From positions 1 to 16,435 of the forward strand of contig CAMWQS010000023.1 of NCBI GenBank assembly GCA_947176485.1: 16,435 bases of DNA, given 5' to 3'. The position numbers were made by a program, and so were the translations under genes. Each line of letters begins with the position of its first letter. The first letter of the stretch is position 1. This document shows positions 6,227-14,053 of the stretch, piece after piece. The DNA comes from an uncultured Clostridia bacterium. Lineage in GTDB: Bacteria; Bacillota; Clostridia; Christensenellales; Borkfalkiaceae. The notes under the pieces were generated by a model that was given only the letters and a program-made list of their open reading frames with translations, searched no databases and was not told the origin of the DNA.

Positions 6227-7675
6227 ATGAACAATTTGTTGGCTATGGGTACCGGCGAAACGATAGGCATCGTCGTCGGCATCGTCGTAGGGCTCGTGCT
6301 TTTGATGCTTCTTCTCGTGTGCATTGCAAGGTACAAAAAATGTCCTTCGGACAAAGTAATGATTATCTACGGTAAAGTATCCAAGAACAAGGACGGCACG
6401 GGCAGAAGTGCGAAGTGTATTCACGGTGGCGCGGCACTCGTCGTTCCTTTCTTCCAGTCCTACACCTTCCTTGACTTGACGCCCCTTTCCATTTCGGTTG
6501 ATTTGAAGAACGCGCTGTCAAAGCAGAATATCCGTATCGACGTTCCCTCCGTCTTCACGGTTGGTATTTCGACAGACCCCGCAATTATGCAAAACGCGGC
6601 GGAAAGACTTTTGGGTTTACAGCTTAAACAGATTTCCGAGCTTGCAAAGGACGTTATCTTCGGTCAGCTCCGTCTCGTTATCGCGACGATGGACATCGAG
6701 GAAATCAACACCGACCGCGACAAGTTCCTTGAAGCGATTTCAAGAAACGTAGAGGGCGAGCTTAAAAAGTTAGGATTGAAACTAATCAACGTTAACGTAA
6801 CCGATATTTCAGACGAGTCGGGATACATAGCTGCGCTCGGTAAAGAGGCTGCGGCAAAGGCAATCAACGACGCAAAAATTTCGGTCGCGGAAGAAAACAA
6901 GAAAGGTTCCATAGGTGAAGCTAAGGCTCAAATGGAACAGCGTATTAACGTGGCCGAAGCTGAAAGCCGCGCAATCGAAGGCGAAAACAAGGCTAAGGCA
7001 GACATAGCACAGTCTAAGGCAACCCTCCGTCAGCGCGAGGCCGAGGCAATGAAGCTTGCAGTTACCGCCGAAAACGTTCAAGCGGCAAAGGCGAAAGAAG
7101 AAAGCTATGCGGCAGAAAAGGCTGCGGAAATTGCGCGTGCTTCGCGTGAAAAGGCAACCAAGGAAGCCGACGTCATCGTAGCGACCGAAATCGAAAAGAG
7201 AAGAATCGAAATCGAGGCGGACGCGGAAGCGGAAAATATCCGCCGCCGTGCAAAAGGTGAAGCGGACGCTATATACGCAAGAATGGAGGCAGAAGCTCGC
7301 GGTGTATTGCAGACCCTTACCAAACAGGCAGAAGGTATGCAAAAGTTAGTTAAGGCTGCCGGCAGCGCGGACGAGGCTGTTCGCCTTATGATTGCCGACA
7401 AGCTTGAAGACCTCGTTGCAACCCAGGTTGAAGCTATCAAGAATATCAAGATTGACAAGGTTACCGTTTGGGACGGCGGTCAAAACGGTGAAGGCAAAAC
7501 GGCTACGGCGAACTTCCTTTCGGGAATGCTCAAGTCCCTTCCTCCGCTTGACGATTTGTACGGAATGGCTGGCTTGAAGATGCCCAAGATTATCGCACCC
7601 GAAAGCGCGGAAGAGCCCAAGGCAGAACCCGCACCTGCGGCACCCGTTGAAACGACGGAGCCCACGGAAGAATAA
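6227..7675 (+). CDS. floT: Flotillin (SPFH/band 7 scaffold protein)
   Basis: This 482-residue protein has an N-terminal membrane segment (about residues 12-34) and an SPFH domain (about 40-210, with VPFFQSYTFLDLTPLSISVD and EINTDRDKFLEAISRNVEGEL). A long Ala/Glu/Lys-rich coiled coil follows (about 215-370, with many EAE and KAE repeats). The C-terminal region ends in a Pro/Glu/Ala-rich tail. Flotillins oligomerise on the inner membrane face and organise ordered lipid regions, cell-wall enzymes and signalling proteins. The length and long coiled coil match FloT/YqiK rather than the shorter FloA. AAGGAG precedes the ATG by a good distance, and the gene follows nfeD in the same operon. A strong terminator lies about 40 bases after the stop. 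Confidence 0.93.
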   Translation: MNNLLAMGTGETIGIVVGIVVGLVLLMLLLVCIARYKKCPSDKVMIIYGKVSKNKDGTGRSAKCIHGGAALVVPFFQSYTFLDLTPLSISVDLKNALSKQNIRIDVPSVFTVGISTDPAIMQNAAERLLGLQLKQISELAKDVIFGQLRLVIATMDIEEINTDRDKFLEAISRNVEGELKKLGLKLINVNVTDISDESGYIAALGKEAAAKAINDAKISVAEENKKGSIGEAKAQMEQRINVAEAESRAIEGENKAKADIAQSKATLRQREAEAMKLAVTAENVQAAKAKEESYAAEKAAEIARASREKATKEADVIVATEIEKRRIEIEADAEAENIRRRAKGEADAIYARMEAEARGVLQTLTKQAEGMQKLVKAAGSADEAVRLMIADKLEDLVATQVEAIKNIKIDKVTVWDGGQNGEGKTATANFLSGMLKSLPPLDDLYGMAGLKMPKIIAPESAEEPKAEPAPAAPVETTEPTEE

Positions 7676-7716
7676 GCTTGCATATGTTTAAAAACACAAA
7701 TCACTTTTAAAAAATA

Positions 7717-7749
7717 TGTGCCCGCGAGCAAATGCTCGCGGGCACATTT
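7717..7749 (+). terminator. Terminator of the nfeD-flotillin operon
   Basis: A perfect 14-bp GC-rich stem (7717-7730 with 7733-7746) has an AA loop followed by TTTATT. Its core is identical to the terminator at 8168-8191. Confidence 0.9.
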
Positions 7750-7787
7750 ATTATGCAAAAAAACTTTTCAACAAATATGCAGAACTT

Positions 7788-7816
7788 ATGACATAGACAA
7801 ATTTTTATATTAAAAT
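7788..7816 (+). promoter_or_regulatory. Probable promoter for the small Cys-rich protein
   Basis: ATGACA (7788-7793), a 17-base spacer and TAAAAT (7811-7816) each match consensus at five of six positions. The predicted start near 7823 falls inside the dyad at 7820-7840. Confidence 0.55.
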
Positions 7817-7819
7817 ATT

Positions 7820-7840
7820 TTTACCCCAAGTTGAGGTAAA
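7820..7840. promoter_or_regulatory. Operator-like dyad at the predicted transcription start
   Basis: A 21-base interrupted palindrome has TTTACC on the left, GGTAAA on the right and an inner CAA/TTG pair around a central G, with one mismatch per arm. Its position over the predicted +1 is where a repressor would bind. It might instead form a short RNA hairpin at the 5' end of the message. No regulator gene is seen nearby. Confidence 0.4.
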
Positions 7841-7889
7841 CCAACTACTTCACAAAAAAATGATGTAAAGTATAGTCAAGGAGCAAATT

Positions 7890-8165
7890 ATGGATAAAGA
7901 AAAAACTTGCGAAACTTGCAAATATTTTAACTGCTATTATACGATATTTAAAAGCAGTCTTTTAAATGCGGGCGGATTTTGCGTACACGATAAGGTTTAT
8001 TCTGCCAGGACGAAAAAAAACTTTATCCCCCGCAACAACTGTGAATTTTGGGAAGATAAATCTACCCGTATCGAACAACGGCGCACAGACATTATAAAAG
8101 ATTTGCGCTCGATGAAAAGGCGGCTTGACGATATTGTAAAAATACTGTCTATTGATAATGAATAA
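7890..8165 (+). CDS. Small Cys-rich protein of unknown function, zinc-finger-like
   Basis: This 91-residue protein matches no family I recognise. The first half has five cysteines: CETCKYFNC (Cys7, Cys10, Cys15), GGFCVH (Cys31, with His33) and NNCEFW (Cys51). The spacing could form one zinc site or an iron-sulfur site. The second half (about 55-87) is charged and helical with regularly spaced Leu and Ile, suggesting a short coiled coil. There is no signal peptide or membrane segment, so it is likely cytoplasmic. AAGGAG at 7880-7885 with six-base spacing gives a strong start. The gene stands alone between two terminators with the same core. Similar Cys patterns occur in small phage or metal-binding proteins, but I make no functional claim. 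Confidence 0.75.
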   Translation: MDKEKTCETCKYFNCYYTIFKSSLLNAGGFCVHDKVYSARTKKNFIPRNNCEFWEDKSTRIEQRRTDIIKDLRSMKRRLDDIVKILSIDNE

Positions 8166-8167
8166 AC

Positions 8168-8195
8168 GCCCGCGAGCAAATGCTCGCGGGCTCAT
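8168..8195. terminator. Shared terminator between the Cys-rich gene and the converging mscS operon
   Basis: A perfect 11-bp GC-rich stem (8168-8178 with 8181-8191) has an AA loop. T-rich sequence follows on the + side (8193-8205), and a weaker T-rich stretch lies on the minus side. It sits between converging genes. Its 24-base core is identical to that of the terminator at 7717-7746. Confidence 0.85.
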
Positions 8196-8209
8196 TTATT
8201 TTATTTAAT

Positions 8210-9166
8210 TTAATCTGCGTTGTGTATTACGATTTGGTTGAACGGAATGTTGATGCCGTTTTTGTCGAACATATTTTTGAGTTCGCCGTTTAAGGCGCGC
8301 TGTACCGAGAATATATCGGTTTCCTTGCACTTGACGGAAAAATAAAGCTGTACGCCCGACGCGCCGAGGGAGCTTACGCCGTTGTAGGTTACCCCCTCCA
8401 CCGCGCCTTCGATTTTGATTTCGGGCAAGCAGCGGGCAATGATTTCTTCAACCTTGCCGAGGTCTGCGCCGTATTCGATATCGATATACGCCTTGGCAAC
8501 GGACGGCTCAATAGTTTGGTTCAAAATCTTTCTTAAATCGCTGTTGTTGTAAATTTTGATATTGCCTTCGGCTTTTAGCTTGGTGGTGCGGATACCCATT
8601 TCAACGACCTCGCCGCGGAAGTCGTCCACTGTGATTATATCGCCCAAATTGAACTCGTTTTCAAACACGATGAAAAGCCCCGCAACGACGTCCGCAATAA
8701 GGCTTTGCATACCGAGACCTACCACGAGTGTTATGACGCCCGCGCCCGTTATAAGCGCAGTGGTGTCCACTCCCCACACCGCCAAAACGACGATTACGAG
8801 GATAATTGCAACCACCCATTTTATGAGATTACAGCACAGCCTTGAAACGGTGATACTGCGTTGTGACTTAGTAAACAGGTGCGAAATCACGAAAAGCAAG
8901 AGCGTAGTGATTATCGCCGTTATGGTTATAATCTGCACGCACCGTATCAGCTTGGGAATAGCACCCATTAAGCCGTTCACGAAGTCGGAGCCGTAGTCGG
9001 CGGTGAACACCGTCCACTCGCCGAAGATATAATCGTACAGCACGAACGAGCACACCGTTCCGACCGCAAGAATTGATAAAATTATCAGCTTGACCGGCCC
9101 TAATTTTTTAGCCCTTTCCTTCACCTTTTCGCGTTTTTCGTTAAACGCTTCTTTATTCTTTTTCAT
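8210..9166 (-). CDS. MscS-family small-conductance mechanosensitive channel
   Basis: This 318-residue protein relieves turgor on sudden osmotic downshift. After a basic N-terminus, membrane segments lie at about residues 26-47, 72-97 and 113-131. The pore helix (about 135-168) has the Gly/Ala-rich family pattern TGAGVITLVVGLGMQSLIADVVAG. The beta domain follows (about 170-235, with NEFNLGDIITV and GEVVEMGIRTTKL), then the C-terminal alpha/beta cage. The length is normal for MscS. The ATG is preceded on the minus strand by GGGGA. Only 36 bases separate it from the stop of the topoisomerase A subunit, without a clear terminator, so it is probably the last gene of that operon. Confidence 0.92.
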   Translation of the reverse strand: MKKNKEAFNEKREKVKERAKKLGPVKLIILSILAVGTVCSFVLYDYIFGEWTVFTADYGSDFVNGLMGAIPKLIRCVQIITITAIITTLLLFVISHLFTKSQRSITVSRLCCNLIKWVVAIILVIVVLAVWGVDTTALITGAGVITLVVGLGMQSLIADVVAGLFIVFENEFNLGDIITVDDFRGEVVEMGIRTTKLKAEGNIKIYNNSDLRKILNQTIEPSVAKAYIDIEYGADLGKVEEIIARCLPEIKIEGAVEGVTYNGVSSLGASGVQLYFSVKCKETDIFSVQRALNGELKNMFDKNGINIPFNQIVIHNAD

Positions 9167-9202
9167 TTCGTTTCCCCGTGCGTGGAATTATTAACACAAA
9201 TT

Positions 9203-11677
9203 TTAAAATTTAATCTGTACCGCGCCGCCGTCGTATTCCGACTTATACTTCATAGCAACGACCTTGGTGATATTTTCAATCCCCTTAATGGGCTTACCTC
9301 TATAAACTCTGTCCTCTATGTTTATAGTTTCGCTGTCCACCTCGAACATAACCCTTTGCGCGGTATAGAACGCCAAGTTGTAAGGCATTGTAACGTAGCC
9401 TGCAAAAATCAGCTCGCCCTTGCCCTTTATGTCGGCAATCATAACGCCCTTTGCGCCGCGGTTATAAGTTTCGAATTTGGACGCGATAACGCGCTTTACG
9501 CCGCCCAAGGAAGTAACTACTATAATCTCGCCCTCGCCGTTTTGCTGGGTTGCGAAAATTACCTCGTCGCCGGTGTTAAGCCCTACGCCCTTTACGCCGC
9601 CCGCAGCCTTGCCTTGAACGGGTACGTCGTCCTTTGCCGCGCTTAAACACATTGCCTTTTTGGTAACGAACAGCATAGTCGAGAACTCGTCCGCGTCGTA
9701 TTTTTCAACGGATAAAAGCTCATCCCCGCCCTTTAACTTGAAGGCTTGGGTAATCTTTCTGCCTATCTCGAACTCGGCAAACTCAGTGCGCTTTACCGCG
9801 CCTTGCTTGGTGAAGAATATAAGCTCGCCCTCCGGCGTGCCTTTCACGGCAAACAGAGCAACGGGGTATTCCTTCTTCTCCGCGCCGTCGCAAACGTTTT
9901 CTATCTTCACGCCCGCAGCACGGTAGTCGATGGGCTCGGTTTCGTTTAAATCGATTTTTACGCAGTTGCCGAGGTTGGTGAAGCAATACACCGTATCCTC
10001 GTTGGTGCAATGAACGACTTGCTTGTAAACCACGTTGAGGTTAGAGGTCGCGTTCAGCTTCTTTTTATAGTGGCTGTCGAACTCCTCCCTTATCATACAT
10101 TTAAGATTGTCCGCACCCGTTATCGCCACCGTCCAGTTGGGTATAAACACCTTGACGTCGGCGCGGCGAACGGTAATTTGCTCAACGCTTTCGAAAATCT
10201 GAGTGCGCCTGTCGCTCTTGTACTTCGCCTTGATTTCGCGCATCTCGTCCTTAACGATTTTCCACTGCAAATCTTTATTTTCGAGTATGCGGTTGAGCTC
10301 GGCTATCCTCTTAACGAGCGCGGCGTGCTCGTCCTCGAGCTTGGTAACCTCTAATTTGGCAAGTCTTGCAAGTCGCAAATCAAGAATGGCTTGAGCTTGC
10401 TTTTCGGAAAGCTCGAACCGCTCCATTAGCTTGCGTCTTGCGTCGCCCGTGTTCTCCGAAGTTTTAATAATTTTAACTACTTCGTCCACGTTGTGAACGC
10501 CTACTATTAACCCCTCTAAGATATGGCAGCGCGCCTCGGCTTCCTTCAGCTCGTACTTGCAACGCCTTACCACTACTTGACGCTGGTAGTTAACGTAGTG
10601 CCTTATGATTTCCAACAACCCCAGCTGTTTGGGCTTGCCGCCCGCAATGGCGACCATATTGATACCGAAGGTGCACTCCAAATCGGTGTACTTAAACAGC
10701 ACTTTAAGTATCGCGTCGACGTCCGCTTCCTTCTTGACGGCAATAACCGCACGCATACCCGTTCTGTCGCTTTCGTCCACGATGTCGGTTATGCCCGATA
10801 AAAGCTCCTTCTTGTCCTCTTTAAGTAGCATAATTTTGCGGAGAAGGTCGGCCTTATTGGTTTGGTACGGAAGCTCGGTTATAACGATAAGCTTCTTGCC
10901 GTAGTCGCCCTGTTCAACAGCATACTTCGCCCGCAAAACTATCTTGCCCTTGCCCGTTTCGTAAGCTTGTTTCAGCTCGTTCGCGATAATATATCCACCC
11001 GTCGAAAAATCGGGGCCGGGGATAATCTTCATCATCTCGTTCAAGGAAATAGAAGGCTTGTCGATGTACGCACAGCAGCCCTCGATAACCTCGCCCAAAT
11101 TGTGCGTGGGAATGTTCGTCGCAAGTCCCACGGCAATGCCGTTTGCGCCGTTAACGAGCAGGTTAGGGTAATGCCCGGGCAAAAGGTCGGGCTCCAACAA
11201 GCTGTCGTCGAAGTTGAAGGAAAACGGCACCGTTTCCTTTTCAAGGTCTTTAAGTAGCTCCATTGCAAGTGGCTCGAGCCTTGCTTCGGTGTACCTCATC
11301 GCCGCGGCGGGGTCGCCGTCGACCGAACCGAAGTTACCGTGCCCGTTCACAAGGGTCATACGCATATTGAAGGGCTGCGCCATTCTGACCATCGCGTCGT
11401 AAACCGAGCTGTCGCCGTGCGGGTGATATTTACCCATGCAATCGCCGACGATACGCGCCGACTTCTTGTGCGGCTTGTCGGGGGTTAAACCCATTTCGTA
11501 CATGGTGTACAGAATTCTTCTTTGTACGGGCTTCAAACCGTCCTCAACGCGGGGCAACGCTCTGTCCAAAATAACGAACTCCGCGTACGGCAGCATCGAG
11601 CCGGGCATAACCTCCTCAATGCTCTGGATATACACGTTACCTTGCGGAATAGTAGTCTGAAAATCTTTCTTAGCCAT
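9203..11677 (-). CDS. parC: Type IIA DNA topoisomerase, A subunit (ParC/GyrA)
   Basis: This 824-residue subunit cuts and rejoins DNA. The winged-helix breakage region contains GKYHPHGDSSVYD (about 82-94) and the active tyrosine Tyr129 in AAMRYTEARL. Ser90 and Asp94, equivalent to quinolone-resistance positions 83 and 87 of E. coli GyrA, have the sensitive-type residues. The tower and coiled coil follow (to about residue 490), and then a beta-pinwheel. The first blade lacks the canonical GyrA box (Q-R-R-G-G-K-G); its place is taken by KKKLNATSNLN. Only a degenerate NRGAKG occurs in a late blade. The box is needed for DNA wrapping and negative supercoiling, so topoisomerase IV is more likely than gyrase. 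The core otherwise resembles GyrA, so the choice is not certain. Its ATG overlaps the stop of the B subunit by one base (TGATG). Confidence 0.85.
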   Translation of the reverse strand: MAKKDFQTTIPQGNVYIQSIEEVMPGSMLPYAEFVILDRALPRVEDGLKPVQRRILYTMYEMGLTPDKPHKKSARIVGDCMGKYHPHGDSSVYDAMVRMAQPFNMRMTLVNGHGNFGSVDGDPAAAMRYTEARLEPLAMELLKDLEKETVPFSFNFDDSLLEPDLLPGHYPNLLVNGANGIAVGLATNIPTHNLGEVIEGCCAYIDKPSISLNEMMKIIPGPDFSTGGYIIANELKQAYETGKGKIVLRAKYAVEQGDYGKKLIVITELPYQTNKADLLRKIMLLKEDKKELLSGITDIVDESDRTGMRAVIAVKKEADVDAILKVLFKYTDLECTFGINMVAIAGGKPKQLGLLEIIRHYVNYQRQVVVRRCKYELKEAEARCHILEGLIVGVHNVDEVVKIIKTSENTGDARRKLMERFELSEKQAQAILDLRLARLAKLEVTKLEDEHAALVKRIAELNRILENKDLQWKIVKDEMREIKAKYKSDRRTQIFESVEQITVRRADVKVFIPNWTVAITGADNLKCMIREEFDSHYKKKLNATSNLNVVYKQVVHCTNEDTVYCFTNLGNCVKIDLNETEPIDYRAAGVKIENVCDGAEKKEYPVALFAVKGTPEGELIFFTKQGAVKRTEFAEFEIGRKITQAFKLKGGDELLSVEKYDADEFSTMLFVTKKAMCLSAAKDDVPVQGKAAGGVKGVGLNTGDEVIFATQQNGEGEIIVVTSLGGVKRVIASKFETYNRGAKGVMIADIKGKGELIFAGYVTMPYNLAFYTAQRVMFEVDSETINIEDRVYRGKPIKGIENITKVVAMKYKSEYDGGAVQIKF

Positions 11678-13755
11678 CAGTCAACCACCTCCGCGTTGTT
11701 TTCGTTTTTAAAGTTTACTTTTTCGATAAACCCGTCAACCTTGTTGAAGTTCGCGTTCTTAGCAAGGAAGTCCTTTCTGCCTTCAACCTTGTCGCCCATA
11801 AGCATATCTATAACGTCCGCCGCCTGCGCCGCGTTCTCGATAGTAACTTGAATAAGGTTGCGCGTTGCCGGGTTCATAGTCGTATCCCAAAGCTGGTCTG
11901 CGGACATTTCGCCCAAGCCCTTATAGCGTTGAAGCTTGTAACCCTTGCCAACCTTTTTAATCTTTTCGTCAAGCTCGGCGTCGTCGTAAGCGTATTCAAC
12001 CGTATCGCCCTTGTACACCTTGTAAAGGGGCGGCATACCTATATACACGCACCCTGCGTTCACAAGGTCGCGCATATACTTGAAGAAGAAGGTAAGCAAA
12101 ATGCAACGGATATGCATACCGTCTTGGTCTGCATCGGATAGAATAATTACTTTTTTATATTTCGTCTTTTCCACGTCGAAGTTACGGTTGAAGCCCGCAC
12201 CTATCGCGGAAATCAAAGTCTTAATTTCCTCGTTTTGAAGTGCTTGCAACGCAGTCTTCTTCTGCACGTTTAAGGGCTTGCCCCTAAGCGGCAAAATGGA
12301 CTGGTACTGCCTTACCCTCGCCTGCTTCGCCGTGCCGCCTGCCGAATCGCCCTCGACTATGAACAGCTCGTTCAGCTCGGGGTTTCTGCCCGAACATGAT
12401 GCTAATTTTCCCACAAGGTTCAACCCGTCGTTTTCGGACGCGGCTTTGGCAACGTCGCGCTCTGCACGGTGCTTAATTCTGTCGTCCGCCGCAAACTTCG
12501 CCTTCTGCGCTATCTTGTCGAACACCATCTTGTTGCCACGTACTTCGGCAAGCTTTTGCAAGCCCTCGATAACCGTCTGCTCAACGGGAGCCTTAACCTC
12601 GGGGTTGCCAAGCTTAGTCTTGGTCTGTCCCTCGAACTCCACGTTTTGCATCTTCACGGTCAAAACGGCGGTCAAGCCTTCCTTGATATCGTCGGCAACG
12701 AAGGGTGCGTCCTTCGCCTTTAAGACGCCGTTAGATTTAGCAAAATCGTTTATTGCTTTCAAAAGTCCGTTGTGAAAGCCCGTTTCGTGATAGCCGCCCT
12801 CAACGGTGGAAATATTGTTTACGAACGAGAACAAGCTTTCGGTGTCGTCCTTAGTGTGCGCTAAGGCAAACTCTATTTTAATCTTGCCCGCGGGCGCACC
12901 CTTAACTTGAATATCCTTAATCGCGCTGTAATAAAGCGGCTCGGGATAAAGTACGGTTTTATCTTCGTTCATATGTTTGACGAAGTCAACTAGTCCGCCG
13001 TCGAACTTGAAAGTAACGGGCTCACGGTCGGGCAGCTTAACCTTCACTTTGGTTTCGTTGCCGTCCTCGTCCTCGCCTTCCTCGTACGCGTAAAGCTCGC
13101 GCTCGTCGATAAGGTTTATTTGCACGCCCTTATTCAAAAAGGCAAGCTCTTTAAGGCGCGTTGCAACGGTGTCGTAGTTCCACTCCACCGTTTCGAAAAC
13201 TTCCTTGTCGGGCTTAAACTGTACGAAGGTACCCTTCTCTTTGGTCTTTTCGCCCGTGTTTTTAAGGGGCGCAACGGGCTGACCGCAACGCCACTTCTTC
13301 GCGTCCTTGTCGTAGGTGGACTTAAAGTCCATAACGAACTTGTTTCCGCGGTACACTTCCACGTGCAGCCATTCCGAAAGCGCGTTTGTAACCGAAGCGC
13401 CCACGCCGTGAAGTCCGCCCGAAAACGCGTAGTTGCCCGTATCGAACTTGCCGCCCGCGTGCAGCTTGGTGAATATAATTTCAACGCCGCTCATCTTGAC
13501 TTTGGTATTAACGTCGGTGGGCATACCGCGCCCGTTGTCGCGTACCGAAGCCGAACCGTCCTTGTGTAAAATTACGGTTATCTCGTCTGCGTATCCGTTA
13601 GCCGCCTCGTCGATAGAGTTGTCCACTATCTCCCAAAGAATGTGGTGCAAGCCCTTAATGCCCGTCGACCCGATATACATACCGGGGCGCACGCGCACTG
13701 CTTCCAACCCCTCTAAAATTTTTAAATCGTCCGCGTTATAACTCTTTTCTGCCAT
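11677..13755 (-). CDS. parE: Type IIA DNA topoisomerase, B subunit (ParE/GyrB)
   Basis: This 692-residue ATPase subunit works with the downstream A subunit. The GHKL ATP site contains EIVDNSIDEA (about 42-51, with Glu42 and Asn46), DNGRGMPTD (about 73-81) and GGLHGVGASVTNALS (about 113-127). A transducer domain follows, with the QTKTKLGNPEV segment. The TOPRIM domain has the catalytic EGDSAGG and the metal-binding DADQDG, and the C-terminal part ends with YKGLGEM and QLWDTTMNP. An acidic insert (YEEGEDEDGNE) lies in the transducer region near residue 220. The middle Val of the usual DADVDG is Gln here. There is no dnaA, dnaN or recF neighbour as usual for gyrB, and this together with the missing GyrA box in the partner favours ParE. 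AAGGG precedes the ATG, and the promoter is at 13788-13816. Confidence 0.87.
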   Translation of the reverse strand: MAEKSYNADDLKILEGLEAVRVRPGMYIGSTGIKGLHHILWEIVDNSIDEAANGYADEITVILHKDGSASVRDNGRGMPTDVNTKVKMSGVEIIFTKLHAGGKFDTGNYAFSGGLHGVGASVTNALSEWLHVEVYRGNKFVMDFKSTYDKDAKKWRCGQPVAPLKNTGEKTKEKGTFVQFKPDKEVFETVEWNYDTVATRLKELAFLNKGVQINLIDERELYAYEEGEDEDGNETKVKVKLPDREPVTFKFDGGLVDFVKHMNEDKTVLYPEPLYYSAIKDIQVKGAPAGKIKIEFALAHTKDDTESLFSFVNNISTVEGGYHETGFHNGLLKAINDFAKSNGVLKAKDAPFVADDIKEGLTAVLTVKMQNVEFEGQTKTKLGNPEVKAPVEQTVIEGLQKLAEVRGNKMVFDKIAQKAKFAADDRIKHRAERDVAKAASENDGLNLVGKLASCSGRNPELNELFIVEGDSAGGTAKQARVRQYQSILPLRGKPLNVQKKTALQALQNEEIKTLISAIGAGFNRNFDVEKTKYKKVIILSDADQDGMHIRCILLTFFFKYMRDLVNAGCVYIGMPPLYKVYKGDTVEYAYDDAELDEKIKKVGKGYKLQRYKGLGEMSADQLWDTTMNPATRNLIQVTIENAAQAADVIDMLMGDKVEGRKDFLAKNANFNKVDGFIEKVNFKNENNAEVVD

Positions 13756-13787
13756 AAAATACCCTTAATAGTATAATTAACTAAGTA

Positions 13788-13816
13788 ATTATACCATATA
13801 TAGGGCATTTTGTAAA
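13788..13816 (-). promoter_or_regulatory. Promoter of the parE-parC-mscS operon
   Basis: On the minus strand TTTACA (13816-13811), a 17-base spacer and a perfect TATAAT (13793-13788) with TGG just before it form an extended -10 promoter. The predicted start near 13781 leaves a leader of about 26 bases. It diverges from the promoter at 13839-13868. Confidence 0.8.
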
Positions 13817-13838
13817 GTACAAATTGTAAAAATTTACC

Positions 13839-13868
13839 TTGACAACCCGCCCGAAAATATGCTATATT
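13839..13868 (+). promoter_or_regulatory. Strong promoter for the structured RNA (and BspA genes by read-through)
   Basis: A perfect TTGACA (13839-13844), an 18-base spacer and TATATT (13863-13868) with TGC in front are present. The predicted start at 13874-13876 coincides with the first paired base of the structured RNA. The two divergent -35 boxes here are only 22 bases apart. Confidence 0.8.
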
Positions 13869-13871
13869 GTC

Positions 13872-14036
13872 AGTGCCAAACAATTAAATTGCAAGCGGGG
13901 TATTTTTATACCCTTTTTTAGGCATTACATAAAAAATCGATATTAACTAATAATGTGTAGGCATAGTTGTATCCTATATTCTATTGGTTAATATCGGGTT
14001 AATTCCGTTTGCAATAAGGATAATTGTTTGGCGACT
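13872..14036 (+). ncRNA. Structured ncRNA of about 160 nt, candidate 6S RNA
   Basis: A rod can be folded by eye. P1 is a perfect 12-bp stem (13875-13886 with 14021-14032), extendable by three pairs past a bulged G. P2 has 11 bp (13888-13898 with 14005-14015, one G-U), separated from P1 by one base on the left and five (AAGGA) on the right. A central bubble has 39 bases on the left and 8 on the right. P3 has 15 continuous pairs (13938-13952 with 13982-13996). An apical hairpin with a GTTG loop follows (13958-13976). The left bubble arm can form two small hairpins. Closing stem, large bubble and apical stem, with this length and a dedicated strong promoter, match 6S RNA, which binds RNA polymerase holoenzyme. 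GCAAGCGG directly before the bubble also occurs in proteobacterial 6S. The pairing is solid. The 6S identity is inference, and a leader-type regulatory RNA is the alternative. Confidence 0.6.
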
Positions 14037-14053
14037 GTTAGGGTACGTTATGC

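Noticed and set aside
9182..13741. Many + strand open frames inside the topoisomerase genes (for example 13120-13569 and 12278-12775)
   Set aside because: They are mirror frames of a GC-biased coding strand, lack ribosome sites and known domains, and lie entirely within strongly supported minus-strand genes.
13872..14036. tmRNA, RNase P RNA or SRP RNA as identity of the structured RNA
   Set aside because: None of their conserved sequence signatures (the tmRNA T-loop, GAGGAAAGTCC, or GGAAGCAGC with its loop) is present.
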